DNA of 64,000 nt from Bacillus licheniformis DSM 13 = ATCC 14580 (GTDB lineage: Bacteria > Bacillota > Bacilli > Bacillales > Bacillaceae), in contig NC_006270.3 in NCBI RefSeq assembly GCF_000011645.1, positions 3,370,501 through 3,434,500 on the forward strand, in the 5' to 3' direction. The number at the start of each line of letters is the position of its first letter. Positions within the stretch are counted from its first letter, which is position 1. A program made the translations under genes and the position numbers. This document shows, in pieces, positions 8,803-17,275 of this stretch. Below the pieces are notes generated by a model. The model was not told the DNA's origin, ran no database searches, and saw nothing but the letters and a program-made list of their open reading frames with translations.

Positions 8803-9487
8803 CAGACTGGCCTTTCAGCTCTTTCTCGATCGTTTCTTTGATTTTGTCATAATCAAACGGTTTGTCGATTTTTACGCCGTTGACAAAGATCGTCGGCGTC
8901 GAGTCTACACCGTATTTGTTGATGAGCGAATTGTCCGTTTTTAATTGCTCAGCGAACGTTTTGTCATTTAAGCTGCTGACAAGCTTATCGCGTTTGATTT
9001 TCGTATTGGCTTCCGTGATGTCCGCCAATTTTGCCGGCGTCGCCCACTCGTTTTCCATCGTGTCATTGTCAGGCTGCGCCTTGTACAACGCCTCATGGAA
9101 CTTCCAGAATGAATCCGGATCTTCCTTCCATACCTGCTCGGAAGCGAGGGCGCTCAATTCAGAGCCTCTGCCGTGCTGTTCATTGACGAAGTTAATATAT
9201 GAAAAATTAACTTGATCTTTATCGATGTAATCCTTTTTCAAATCCGGAAAGACGGTCTCAGTCCACTGTTTGCAGCTGGGACATTTGTAATCTCCGAATT
9301 CCGTGATCGTTACAGCCGCATCTTTGTTGCCTAGAAGCGGCTGTCCTTCAGTTGAAGGCTTGTCATCAAAGGTTTGCGAAGCATTTTGGGTTTGATTGTT
9401 GATTACGACAAGTGCGCCGATCAGAAAAACGACCACGACTGTCATAATCACTGCAAATTTCATCGGTGACTGCTGTTTCTTCTTCAC
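8792..9487 (-). CDS. bdbD: Membrane-anchored thiol-disulfide oxidase BdbD (DsbA-like)
   Basis: The 231-residue protein has an N-terminal anchor (FAVIMTVVVVFLIGALVVI) followed by a thioredoxin-fold domain with an inserted helical section. The active site is YKCPSCKQW, the CPSC motif expected of BdbD. A cis-proline loop is visible as DSTPTIFVNG. It introduces disulfides into exported proteins and is reoxidised by BdbC downstream. A short intergenic stretch (9488-9612) separates it from cadA upstream on the same strand. Confidence 0.95.
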   Translation of the reverse strand: MKKKQQSPMKFAVIMTVVVVFLIGALVVINNQTQNASQTFDDKPSTEGQPLLGNKDAAVTITEFGDYKCPSCKQWTETVFPDLKKDYIDKDQVNFSYINFVNEQHGRGSELSALASEQVWKEDPDSFWKFHEALYKAQPDNDTMENEWATPAKLADITEANTKIKRDKLVSSLNDKTFAEQLKTDNSLINKYGVDSTPTIFVNGVKIDKPFDYDKIKETIEKELKGQSDEK

Positions 9488-9612
9488 TTAGACACCTCAT
9501 TATTCTTATTTTTTAGTATGCCAGTTTGATAACCTCTTTCATTTTAACAAGACAAGCCGCATTCGTGAAGATGCTAAAAAAGGAATTTCCAGTTCATTAG
9601 GTGGTAAAAAAG

Positions 9613-11724
9613 TTACATTTCTTTCACTTTTAATACCCTCATCGCATTTAAAACAGCCAGAAGGGTAACACCGACGTCTGAAAAGACGGCTTCCCACATC
9701 GTCGCGATGCCAAAAGCACCCAGGATGAGAAAAACTCCTTTAACGCCGAGTGCAAAAATAATATTCTGCCAGACAATCGTCCTCGTCCGCTTGGCAATGC
9801 TGATGGCTTCCGCAATTTTTGAAGGCTGATCCGTCATGATCACAATATCAGCCGCTTCGACTGCCGCATCAGAACCGAGGCCTCCCATGGCAACCCCGAT
9901 ATCCGCTCTCGCCAAGACCGGCGTATCGTTGATGCCGTCTCCTGCAAAAAGCAGCTTTTCTTTTGGAAGTTTTTGCTTATCTAATGTTTCAATACGGTCC
10001 ACCTTGTGCTGCGGAAGTAGCTCCGCATGCACTTCATCAATGGACAGCTGTTCGCCGACCGCCTCACCGGTGTCTTTCGCGTCGCCCGTCAGCATCACCG
10101 TTTTTTTAATACCCGCTTTTTTCAAAGCGGAGATCGCACGCTTGGCATCCTCTTTGATTTCGTCAGCGATGACAATCGAGCCGATAAACGTATCGCCGGC
10201 GGCTACATAAACAACAGTTCCGATTTCACTTTCCTTTTGATACTGTATGCCGGCTTTCTTCATAAGCTTGGCATTCCCGGCTAAAATGACGGCTCCGTCT
10301 ACAACCGCTCTGACGCCGAAGCCGGCCGTCTCGCTGTAATCTTTGATGCGGTCCGCTTGTACTTCCTTCCCGTATGCTTCACGGATCGACTCGGCGATCG
10401 GATGGCCGGAGAAATGTTCGGCAAGCGCCGCATATTCAAGCAGTTCATCTTCTTTGACATGGCTTGCAGGCGACAGCTTGACAACGGCAAATTCCCCTTT
10501 TGTTAAAGTGCCTGTTTTGTCAAAAACGGCGTATTTGACATCATTCAGCGCTTCTAAATAATTGCCGCCTTTCACGAGTATACCTGCTTTTGACGCCGCT
10601 CCGATGCCGCCGAAAAAGCCGAGCGGAATGGAAACGACGAGCGCGCACGGACAAGAAATGACCAAAAAGACAAGGGCGCGGTACACCCAATCTGACAGCA
10701 GGGCGCCTGAAATAATCAGCGGCGGGACAAAAGCGAGAAGAAGCGCGATTATCACAACGAAAGGCGTGTAATACTTGGCGAATTTGGTGATAAAATTCTC
10801 TGTTTTCGCTTTTCTGCTGCTGGCATTCTGAACGAGGTCAAGAATCTTTGAAACGGTTGATTCACTGTATTCTTTGTCCACTTCCACTTCAAGCACGCCG
10901 TTTTTGTTGACAAATCCGCTCAGCACCTCTGTTCCGGGAGCGGCTTCTCTCGGAACGGATTCTCCGGTTAATGCGGACGTATCGACAAGCGATTTGCCTG
11001 CCCGCACTTTGCCGTCAAGCGGCACTTTCTCTCCCGGCTTGACGATGATGATATCGCCGGCTTTGACCTCATCGGGAGACACTTTGACCGTTCCGCCTTC
11101 GGTTTGAAGATTGGCATAGTCGGGACGGATGTCCATCAAATCGCTGATCGACTTCCGGGAGCGGGTGACCGCGGCTCCCTGGAACAGCTCGCCTATTTGA
11201 TAGAACAGCATAACCGCCACACCCTCGGGATACTGCTGAATAATAAATGCCCCCAGAGTGGCGATCGTCATTAAAAAGTGCTCATCAAAAACCCGGCCGC
11301 GAAAGATGTTTTTGACGGCCCTTAATACGACATCGCCGCCGATGATGAGGTAAGCTAGGAAAAAAAGAAGCCACTCGGCTGCGGTGCCGCCGGGAAGCAG
11401 AAAGCCCGCCGCACCGAGAACGGTTCCTGCAGCAAGCCTTGCAACCGTTTTTTTAAACCGTCCGTCGCTTTCTGGTGGGGCCTGTTTTGTCCCTTCCTTC
11501 AGCGTCGCGTTGACGTGCGGTTCGATCTCGGTTACTTTTTTCTTTATTATTAAAGAAATGTCTTCGCCGCTGTTTTGGTCGACTTGGACAGTCAGCGTGC
11601 TTGTTGCAAAATTGACCGAACACGCTTCAATCCCCTTCATACCGGCTATCTCATGCTCAATTTTTTGTGCGCAATTGCTGCAGTCAAGGCCGTTTAGCGT
11701 GTACTCCTGTTTCACCTTTTCCAT
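9613..11724 (-). CDS. cadA: Cadmium/zinc/cobalt-exporting P1B-type ATPase CadA
   Basis: About 703 residues from the ATG at 11724. It has one N-terminal heavy-metal domain with GLDCSNCAQKIE, TGES in the actuator domain, the metal-selective ISCPCALVVS helix, the phosphorylation site DKTGTLTKGE, the SGHPIAES nucleotide motif and the hinge GDGINDTPVLARADIGVAMG. CPC with a single GxxCxxC domain fits the Zn/Cd/Pb subclass and the B. subtilis YvgW/CadA ortholog. It pumps divalent metals out of the cell. AAAGGTG upstream favours the inner ATG. A CzrA-like operator lies upstream. Confidence 0.95.
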   Translation of the reverse strand: MEKVKQEYTLNGLDCSNCAQKIEHEIAGMKGIEACSVNFATSTLTVQVDQNSGEDISLIIKKKVTEIEPHVNATLKEGTKQAPPESDGRFKKTVARLAAGTVLGAAGFLLPGGTAAEWLLFFLAYLIIGGDVVLRAVKNIFRGRVFDEHFLMTIATLGAFIIQQYPEGVAVMLFYQIGELFQGAAVTRSRKSISDLMDIRPDYANLQTEGGTVKVSPDEVKAGDIIIVKPGEKVPLDGKVRAGKSLVDTSALTGESVPREAAPGTEVLSGFVNKNGVLEVEVDKEYSESTVSKILDLVQNASSRKAKTENFITKFAKYYTPFVVIIALLLAFVPPLIISGALLSDWVYRALVFLVISCPCALVVSIPLGFFGGIGAASKAGILVKGGNYLEALNDVKYAVFDKTGTLTKGEFAVVKLSPASHVKEDELLEYAALAEHFSGHPIAESIREAYGKEVQADRIKDYSETAGFGVRAVVDGAVILAGNAKLMKKAGIQYQKESEIGTVVYVAAGDTFIGSIVIADEIKEDAKRAISALKKAGIKKTVMLTGDAKDTGEAVGEQLSIDEVHAELLPQHKVDRIETLDKQKLPKEKLLFAGDGINDTPVLARADIGVAMGGLGSDAAVEAADIVIMTDQPSKIAEAISIAKRTRTIVWQNIIFALGVKGVFLILGAFGIATMWEAVFSDVGVTLLAVLNAMRVLKVKEM

Positions 11725-11762
11725 CTCTCTCACCTTTCTTTTTCAGCGCCGGGCTTTATTTT

Positions 11763-11787
11763 ATATATGAGCATATACGCATATATT
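11763..11787 (-). promoter_or_regulatory. Probable CzrA (ArsR/SmtB-family) operator of cadA
   Basis: TATATGAGCAT and the inverted arm ATACGCATATA form an imperfect AT-rich dyad 39 bases upstream of the cadA start. It matches the TATATGAnnA-type sites bound by metal-sensing ArsR-family repressors such as CzrA, which controls cadA in B. subtilis. The repressor gene itself is not in this window. Confidence 0.6.
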
Positions 11788-11926
11788 ATCTACCCTTATT
11801 ATATGCTTCATCCGAAAAATGTGTCAATCGATCTTTGTTATCATACGCACCGGCTGTTTCCGTGTTTACCCTGATCCGCGTCTGCGAAAACTCTGCTGGC
11901 ATATTGGAAGCAATGCCCAAATATAC

Positions 11927-11947
11927 TTAGTTTAGCTATTAAACTAA
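11927..11947 (+). promoter_or_regulatory. XylR-like (ROK repressor) operator of the alpha-xylosidase operon
   Basis: A near-perfect inverted repeat, TTAGTTT-N7-AAACTAA, lies 30 bases upstream of the binding-protein start. The half-sites are those of the Bacillus XylR operator, TTAGTTT-N11-AAACTAA, but the spacer is four bases shorter. That fits either a XylR-type paralog or flexible XylR binding. Control by a xylose-responsive ROK repressor would suit an operon for xylose-bearing oligosaccharides. Confidence 0.6.
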
Positions 11948-11976
11948 CAAGCTTTTTTCATAAGGAGTGAGCGCTT

Positions 11977-13191
11977 TTGAAAAAATCGTGTCTGATGATC
12001 GTCTGCCTCGCCTTTCTTCTTGCTTTTTCCGCAGGCTGCAAAAGCAGCACCGGCACAAAGCATACGGAAGAAATAAAAGTCTGGGATTACTTTACCGGCA
12101 AGCAGCAGGATCTTTATCATGAGCTTGTCGAACAGTACAATCGGTCCCAGGACCGGTACAAGGTCGTAACGGAGTACATTCCTTTTAATGAAGTGAAAAA
12201 GCAGCTGTCTGTCGGTACAGCCGGCAATGCCATGCCTGACGCCGTATTCCTTGACAATGTCGACAATGCTTCATTCGCCGCTATGGGCGTGCTCGAAGAT
12301 TTGACGGAGAAAATCGAACAATGGGGGCAGGCTGACCAGTTTTATGAGGGGCCTCTATCATCAGCCGGATATGAAGAGAAGTACTACGGCATCCCTTTCG
12401 CAAGCAATGCGCTTGCCTTGTTTTACAACAAAGACCTCTTGAAGAATGCAGGGATCTCCAAACCGCCTGAAACGTGGAGCGATCTGAAAAAAGCGGCGGA
12501 AAAAACGAGCAAAGGCCAAACGAAAAGATTTGCCCTGTCAGCCGTAAAATCAGAGGAAAGCGCTTTTCAATTTTATCCGTTTCTTTTGTCTTCCGGAGCA
12601 GATCTAAAACAGCTGAATTCAAAAGAAGCAGCCTCTTCTCTTCAGTTTTTAACAGATCTGATCAAGAAAGGCGCAATGAGCAAGGAAGTGTTAAACGCCA
12701 CCCAGGATGATCTGGCCAGACAGTTTGCAGCAGGTCAGCTCGCCATGATGATCAACGGCTCCTGGAATATTGAACGGCTGGAAGAAGCCGAAGACTTAAA
12801 TTACGGGATTACCTATATCCCGAAAGATCAAACATTCGCTTCTGCCCTCGGCGGCGAAAATATTGCCGTCGTTAAAGGAAAAAACACCGCCGGCGCCTGG
12901 GATTTTATCAGTTGGCTGATCGATCCGGAGCGGCTCGAAACGCTGACAGCAGAAACAGGCGTGTTTCCGCCGCGCAAAGATTTGCTCGAATCATCGAGCC
13001 ATTGGAAAACAGATGATAATTTAAAAGCCTTCATTCCAATCATAGAGATCGCATCAGCCCGCGGCCCTTCGAAAGACTGGCCGAAGATTTCGGAAGCTTT
13101 GCAGACTGCCCTGCAGGAAGCATTGAGCGAAAGCAAAACGCCGAAAGAAGCGCTGGATGAGGCCGCGCAAAAAATCAGCGCCTTAAACTAG
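11977..13191 (+). CDS. Sugar ABC transporter substrate-binding lipoprotein
   Basis: 404 residues from a TTG start (11977) behind AAGGAG. A lipoprotein signal peptide ends at the lipobox AFSAGC. The rest is a family 1 extracellular solute-binding protein, with IKVWDYFTGKQQDL at the N-terminus, AVFLDNVDN, YGIPFASNALALFYNKDLL and AGQLAMMINGSWNIE. It captures an oligosaccharide at the membrane surface and delivers it to the two permeases encoded next. No ATPase gene is present, so it probably uses the shared ATPase MsmX as other Bacillus oligosaccharide importers do. The downstream alpha-xylosidase suggests xyloglucan-type ligands. Confidence 0.9.
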   Translation: MKKSCLMIVCLAFLLAFSAGCKSSTGTKHTEEIKVWDYFTGKQQDLYHELVEQYNRSQDRYKVVTEYIPFNEVKKQLSVGTAGNAMPDAVFLDNVDNASFAAMGVLEDLTEKIEQWGQADQFYEGPLSSAGYEEKYYGIPFASNALALFYNKDLLKNAGISKPPETWSDLKKAAEKTSKGQTKRFALSAVKSEESAFQFYPFLLSSGADLKQLNSKEAASSLQFLTDLIKKGAMSKEVLNATQDDLARQFAAGQLAMMINGSWNIERLEEAEDLNYGITYIPKDQTFASALGGENIAVVKGKNTAGAWDFISWLIDPERLETLTAETGVFPPRKDLLESSSHWKTDDNLKAFIPIIEIASARGPSKDWPKISEALQTALQEALSESKTPKEALDEAAQKISALN

Positions 13192-13217
13192 CTTTAAGCG
13201 CACGAAGGAGTTTTGTC

Positions 13218-14111
13218 ATGATCAGAGCCATTGTCCGTAAATGGGAAGGGTACTTTTATTTGTTTCCGGCAGTTCTTTTTATGCTTGCTCTTATCGGTTA
13301 TCCTCTCATCTACAACATGATTCTCAGCTTTCAAAACGTATCGCTTGCAAATATAGCCTCACACGATATCAGCTTTATCGGAATCGAAAATTATCAGCGG
13401 CTTGCCCAGGATAAAATATTTTGGGCATCTTTAAAAAACACGCTGCTTTACACGGCCGGAAGCGTTGTATTTCAGTTTGCAATCGGCTTTTTGCTCGCTT
13501 TGTTTTTCAGCATGAAGTTCAGGCTTGCCCCGTTTCTCAGGGGATTGATGATGGTGAGCTGGCTCATCCCGCTGACGGTTACGGCGCTTTTATTCAAGTT
13601 TATGATGGCTTCAAACGAAGGAGTGTTCAATCAGCTGCTCCTATCATGGGGAATGATCGACACCCCGATCCCCTGGCTGTCAGACCCGAATATGGCCATC
13701 TGGTCCGTTATCATCGCCAACATCTGGGTCGGCATTCCTTTTAATATGCTGCTCATATCCGCTGGACTCAGCTCCCTTCCGGAAGACGTCTATGAAAGCG
13801 CAAGCCTTGACGGCGCCAATGCTTTTCAGAAATTCATCCATCTGACACTGCCTTTATTGCGGCCGGTGATCACTGTCGTCATGATGCTCGGCTTCATTTA
13901 TACGTTCAAAGTGTTCGATCTTGTGTTTGTGATGACTGGAGGCGGTCCCGTGGACGCAACTGAAGTCCTGTCAACCGTCAGCTACCGCTACTCCTTTGAC
14001 GAATTTCAATTCAGCATGGGCGCGGCAAGCGCCAATGTCCTGTTTCTTATTCTTCTTTTGGTCAGTCTCGTCTATTTGCGGCTGATCAAAAAAGATGAGG
14101 TGATGTCGTGA
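13218..14111 (+). CDS. Sugar ABC transporter permease 1 (MalF/UgpA type)
   Basis: A 297-residue protein with six predicted helices, beginning with the long first helix and periplasmic loop typical of MalF/UgpA-type permeases of family 1 sugar importers. The EAA loop that docks the ATPase is seen as YESASLDGANAFQKFIHLTLPLLRPV. It overlaps the second permease by four bases and forms the membrane channel with it. Confidence 0.92.
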   Translation: MIRAIVRKWEGYFYLFPAVLFMLALIGYPLIYNMILSFQNVSLANIASHDISFIGIENYQRLAQDKIFWASLKNTLLYTAGSVVFQFAIGFLLALFFSMKFRLAPFLRGLMMVSWLIPLTVTALLFKFMMASNEGVFNQLLLSWGMIDTPIPWLSDPNMAIWSVIIANIWVGIPFNMLLISAGLSSLPEDVYESASLDGANAFQKFIHLTLPLLRPVITVVMMLGFIYTFKVFDLVFVMTGGGPVDATEVLSTVSYRYSFDEFQFSMGAASANVLFLILLLVSLVYLRLIKKDEVMS

Positions 14112-14929
14112 AAACGAACCAAAAGGAATGGCTCTTTAACATTATTGGCGTCCTCGTTACAGCCGGCTTTTTATTCCCCGTTTACTGGATGATTGCTACG
14201 GCTTTCAAAAGCGATGCCGAATTGTTTAAAACACCGCCTTTATTGTGGCCCGAGACATTCCGCACGGCCGGCTTTGAAGCTGTGTTCACTTCTGGCGTCG
14301 CCGGATACTTTTTGAACAGCCTCCTGATTTCCGGGGCGGCTGCCGTCATCGTTCTCATATTGGCCGTTCCTTCCGCCTACGGCTTGGCGCGCTTTCGGAT
14401 CAAGGGCAAAAAAATGTTCATTTTACTGTTTCTCATCACGCAAATGCTGCCTGCCACCGTTGTTTTGACTCCGCTGTTTATCGCCTTTAATCAACTGAAC
14501 ATATTAAATACGTATATCGGACCGATTTTGACGGGGGCAACGCTCGGCGTTCCTTTTTCTGTTTTAATGCTCAGAACCTTTTTTCTTGGGATTCCCAAGG
14601 ACCTTGAGGATGCGGCCAAAATCGACGGCTGCAGCCGTTTTACCGCGTTCATCCGCATCATTTTGCCTATCAGCGTACCCGGGATTGCCGTCAGCGGAGC
14701 GGTTTCTTTCTTTTTCACATGGGGAGATTTGATTTACAGCATGACATTCAACCGAAATCAGGAGCTGTGGCCGCTGACGGCCGGCATTTACAATGTGATC
14801 AGCCAATACGGAATCCAGTGGAATGATCTGATGGCATTTGCCGTTTTATCGGTTCTGCCTGTCATCATCATTTTTATGCTGCTTCAAAAGCAGCTTGTTA
14901 AAGGACTTATCAATGGATCTATCAAGTAA
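14108..14929 (+). CDS. Sugar ABC transporter permease 2 (MalG/UgpE type)
   Basis: 273 residues with six helices and a MalG-type EAA loop, LEDAAKIDGCSRFTAFIRIILP. The start is GTG at 14108 and overlaps the upstream permease stop. The protein ends with the IIFMLLQKQLVKGLINGSIK-type tail common to MalG homologs. It is the heterodimer partner of the preceding permease; the ATPase must come from elsewhere in the genome. Confidence 0.92.
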   Translation: MKTNQKEWLFNIIGVLVTAGFLFPVYWMIATAFKSDAELFKTPPLLWPETFRTAGFEAVFTSGVAGYFLNSLLISGAAAVIVLILAVPSAYGLARFRIKGKKMFILLFLITQMLPATVVLTPLFIAFNQLNILNTYIGPILTGATLGVPFSVLMLRTFFLGIPKDLEDAAKIDGCSRFTAFIRIILPISVPGIAVSGAVSFFFTWGDLIYSMTFNRNQELWPLTAGIYNVISQYGIQWNDLMAFAVLSVLPVIIIFMLLQKQLVKGLINGSIK

Positions 14930-14950
14930 AAAGAAAGGGTGTTTTCGATC

Positions 14951-17260
14951 ATGAAATTTTCAGACGGCTACTGGCTGACGCGCGAAGGATATCACATCAA
15001 CACGCCGAAAGAAGCCTACGACCGAATGATTGATCAGCAATCATTGACCGTGTACGGGCCTGTCAAAGCGGTTCAAAAGCGCGGGGACACGCTCGACACC
15101 CGCATGCTCACCGTCAGATTTTCGAGTCCCCTTGAAGACATGATCCGTGTGCAAGTGTTCCATTTTCAAGGGGAAACGCCTCGGAAACCCGACTTTCAAC
15201 TGCATACGGCAGATGTTGAACCGGTCATCACCGAACACGATGATGCGTTGACCTTCCAAAGCGGCAGCCTGTGCGTCGAAGTGAGCAAAAACGGTTGGGG
15301 CTACCAATTTTCACGTGATGGACAGAGCCTGACCGCAAGCGAATCGAACAGCCTCGCCTATATCACAAGCGATGACGGGCGCACCTTTATGAGGGAACAG
15401 CTCAACATCGGCGTCGGCGAATTGCTCTACGGCCTTGGCGAGCGTTTTACGGCATTCGTGAAAAACGGCCAAACCGTCGACATCTGGAATCAGGACGGCG
15501 GAACAAGCACAGAGCAGGCATATAAAAATGTGCCGTTCTATTTGTCAAACAAAGGGTACGGTGTTTTTGTCAATCATCCCGAGCTCGTCTCGTATGAAAT
15601 CGGTTCTGAAGTCGTATCCAAAGCGCAGTTTTCGGTCGAAGGAGAATCGCTCGACTATTTTGTCATCAGCGGCGCCGAACCAAAGGATGTTTTGAAACGC
15701 TATGCCGCGTTAACGGGAAAACCGGCGCTTCCCCCGGCCTGGTCTTTCGGCCTCTGGTTGTCAACATCGTTCACAACCGACTATTCCGAGGAGACCGTGA
15801 CCCGCTTCATCGACGGGATGACCGAACGCGGCATCCCGCTCAGCGTGTTTCATTTTGACTGCTTCTGGATGAAAGAATTTGAATGGTGCAATTTCGAATG
15901 GGATGAACGATATTTTAAGCAGCCTGAAGCCATGCTCAGCCGCCTGAAAGAAAAGGGCCTGAAAATATGCGTCTGGATCAACCCTTACATCGCGCAAAAA
16001 TCAAAGCTTTTTCAGGAAGGAAAGGAAAACGGCTACTTCTTGAAAAACAGCCGGGGGGATGTATGGCAGTGGGACCGGTGGCAGGCCGGAATGGCCATCG
16101 TCGACTTCACAAATGAAAAAGCGCGTGACTGGTATTGTTCAAAGCTTGAAAGCCTGCTCGACATGGGGGTCGACTGCTTTAAGACCGATTTCGGAGAACG
16201 GATTCCGAGTGACGCTGTTTACTTTGACGGATCAGATCCCGAAAGAATGCACAATTATTATTCTTATTTATACAACAAGACCGTATTTGACTTGTTGAGG
16301 CAAAAGCGCGGCGAACGGGAAGCGGTCGTGTTTGCAAGGTCTGCGACGGCCGGCGGCCAGCAATTTCCCGTACACTGGGGCGGGGATTGTTTTGCCAGCT
16401 ATGATTCAATGGCTGAAAGCCTGCGCGGCGGCCTGTCGCTTTCTCTTTCAGGCTTCGGCTTCTGGAGCCATGATATCGGCGGATTTGAAAGCACGGCAAC
16501 AGCCGATTTGTATAAGCGCTGGACCGCATTCGGCCTCTTGTCGACGCACAGCCGCCTGCACGGGAGCGAGTCATACCGCGTTCCGTGGCTGTTTGACGAA
16601 GAAGCGGCCGATGTCATGCGGTATTTTGTCAAACTGAAGCACAGGCTGATGCCTTATTTGTACGCCGCTGCACATGAAGCGCACGCTGAAGGCATTCCGA
16701 TGATGCGGGCGATGCTCCTCGAATTTCCCGGAGACAACACCTGCCACTGGCTTGACAGACAGTACATGCTCGGCGGAAGGCTGCTCGTCGCTCCCGTTTT
16801 TCAGGAAGACGGCGCTGTCCGTTATTATTTGCCAAAAGGCACGTGGACACACCTTTTGACGGGAAAAGAGACGGAAGGCGGAGAATGGAAAGAAGAACGG
16901 TACGGCTATATGAGGCTTCCCCTGTTCGTCAGGGAAAACACACTGCTGCCGCTGGGGCAGGAATCCGGGCGACCTGATTATGATTATCTCGACGATGTGA
17001 CGTTCTGCCTCTATCATTTAAAAGACGGCTGTACAGCCGAACAGACGATTTACAATGAAAAGGGCGAAGCAATGACACTCAGAGCTTCACGGCATCAAAA
17101 TACGATTGCCGTGAAAACAACGGGCGTCCAAAAGAACTGGAAGCTGCTCCTCCGCGGTCTTTCTGTCACCTCTGTTATTAACGGAGCTGCGGAAGCGCTT
17201 CAGGAGGGAACAGCGGTTCAGCCAAAAGAAAAAGAACGGGATGTCTTCATTTATTTCTAA
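14951..17260 (+). CDS. Alpha-xylosidase, glycoside hydrolase family 31 (YicI-like)
   Basis: 769 residues, close to E. coli YicI (772), with no signal peptide. The GH31 nucleophile region is CFKTDFGERIP (Asp), and the acid/base region is FPVHWGGDCFASYDSM. HFDCFWMKEFEW and the SLSLSGFGFWSHDIGGF stretch complete the sugar pocket typical of the xylosidase subgroup. It should remove non-reducing alpha-xylose from imported xyloglucan oligosaccharides or isoprimeverose in the cytosol. The ATG at 14951 follows AAAGGGTG; an in-frame GTG at 14939 is less well placed. Confidence 0.9.
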   Translation: MKFSDGYWLTREGYHINTPKEAYDRMIDQQSLTVYGPVKAVQKRGDTLDTRMLTVRFSSPLEDMIRVQVFHFQGETPRKPDFQLHTADVEPVITEHDDALTFQSGSLCVEVSKNGWGYQFSRDGQSLTASESNSLAYITSDDGRTFMREQLNIGVGELLYGLGERFTAFVKNGQTVDIWNQDGGTSTEQAYKNVPFYLSNKGYGVFVNHPELVSYEIGSEVVSKAQFSVEGESLDYFVISGAEPKDVLKRYAALTGKPALPPAWSFGLWLSTSFTTDYSEETVTRFIDGMTERGIPLSVFHFDCFWMKEFEWCNFEWDERYFKQPEAMLSRLKEKGLKICVWINPYIAQKSKLFQEGKENGYFLKNSRGDVWQWDRWQAGMAIVDFTNEKARDWYCSKLESLLDMGVDCFKTDFGERIPSDAVYFDGSDPERMHNYYSYLYNKTVFDLLRQKRGEREAVVFARSATAGGQQFPVHWGGDCFASYDSMAESLRGGLSLSLSGFGFWSHDIGGFESTATADLYKRWTAFGLLSTHSRLHGSESYRVPWLFDEEAADVMRYFVKLKHRLMPYLYAAAHEAHAEGIPMMRAMLLEFPGDNTCHWLDRQYMLGGRLLVAPVFQEDGAVRYYLPKGTWTHLLTGKETEGGEWKEERYGYMRLPLFVRENTLLPLGQESGRPDYDYLDDVTFCLYHLKDGCTAEQTIYNEKGEAMTLRASRHQNTIAVKTTGVQKNWKLLLRGLSVTSVINGAAEALQEGTAVQPKEKERDVFIYF

Positions 17261-17275
17261 AAAGGAGTGATCAGG

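Noticed and set aside
11966..11980. GAGCGCTTTT just before the binding-protein start as a CcpA cre site
   Set aside because: It matches only the AGCGCT core and lies on the ribosome site; too little of the consensus is present.
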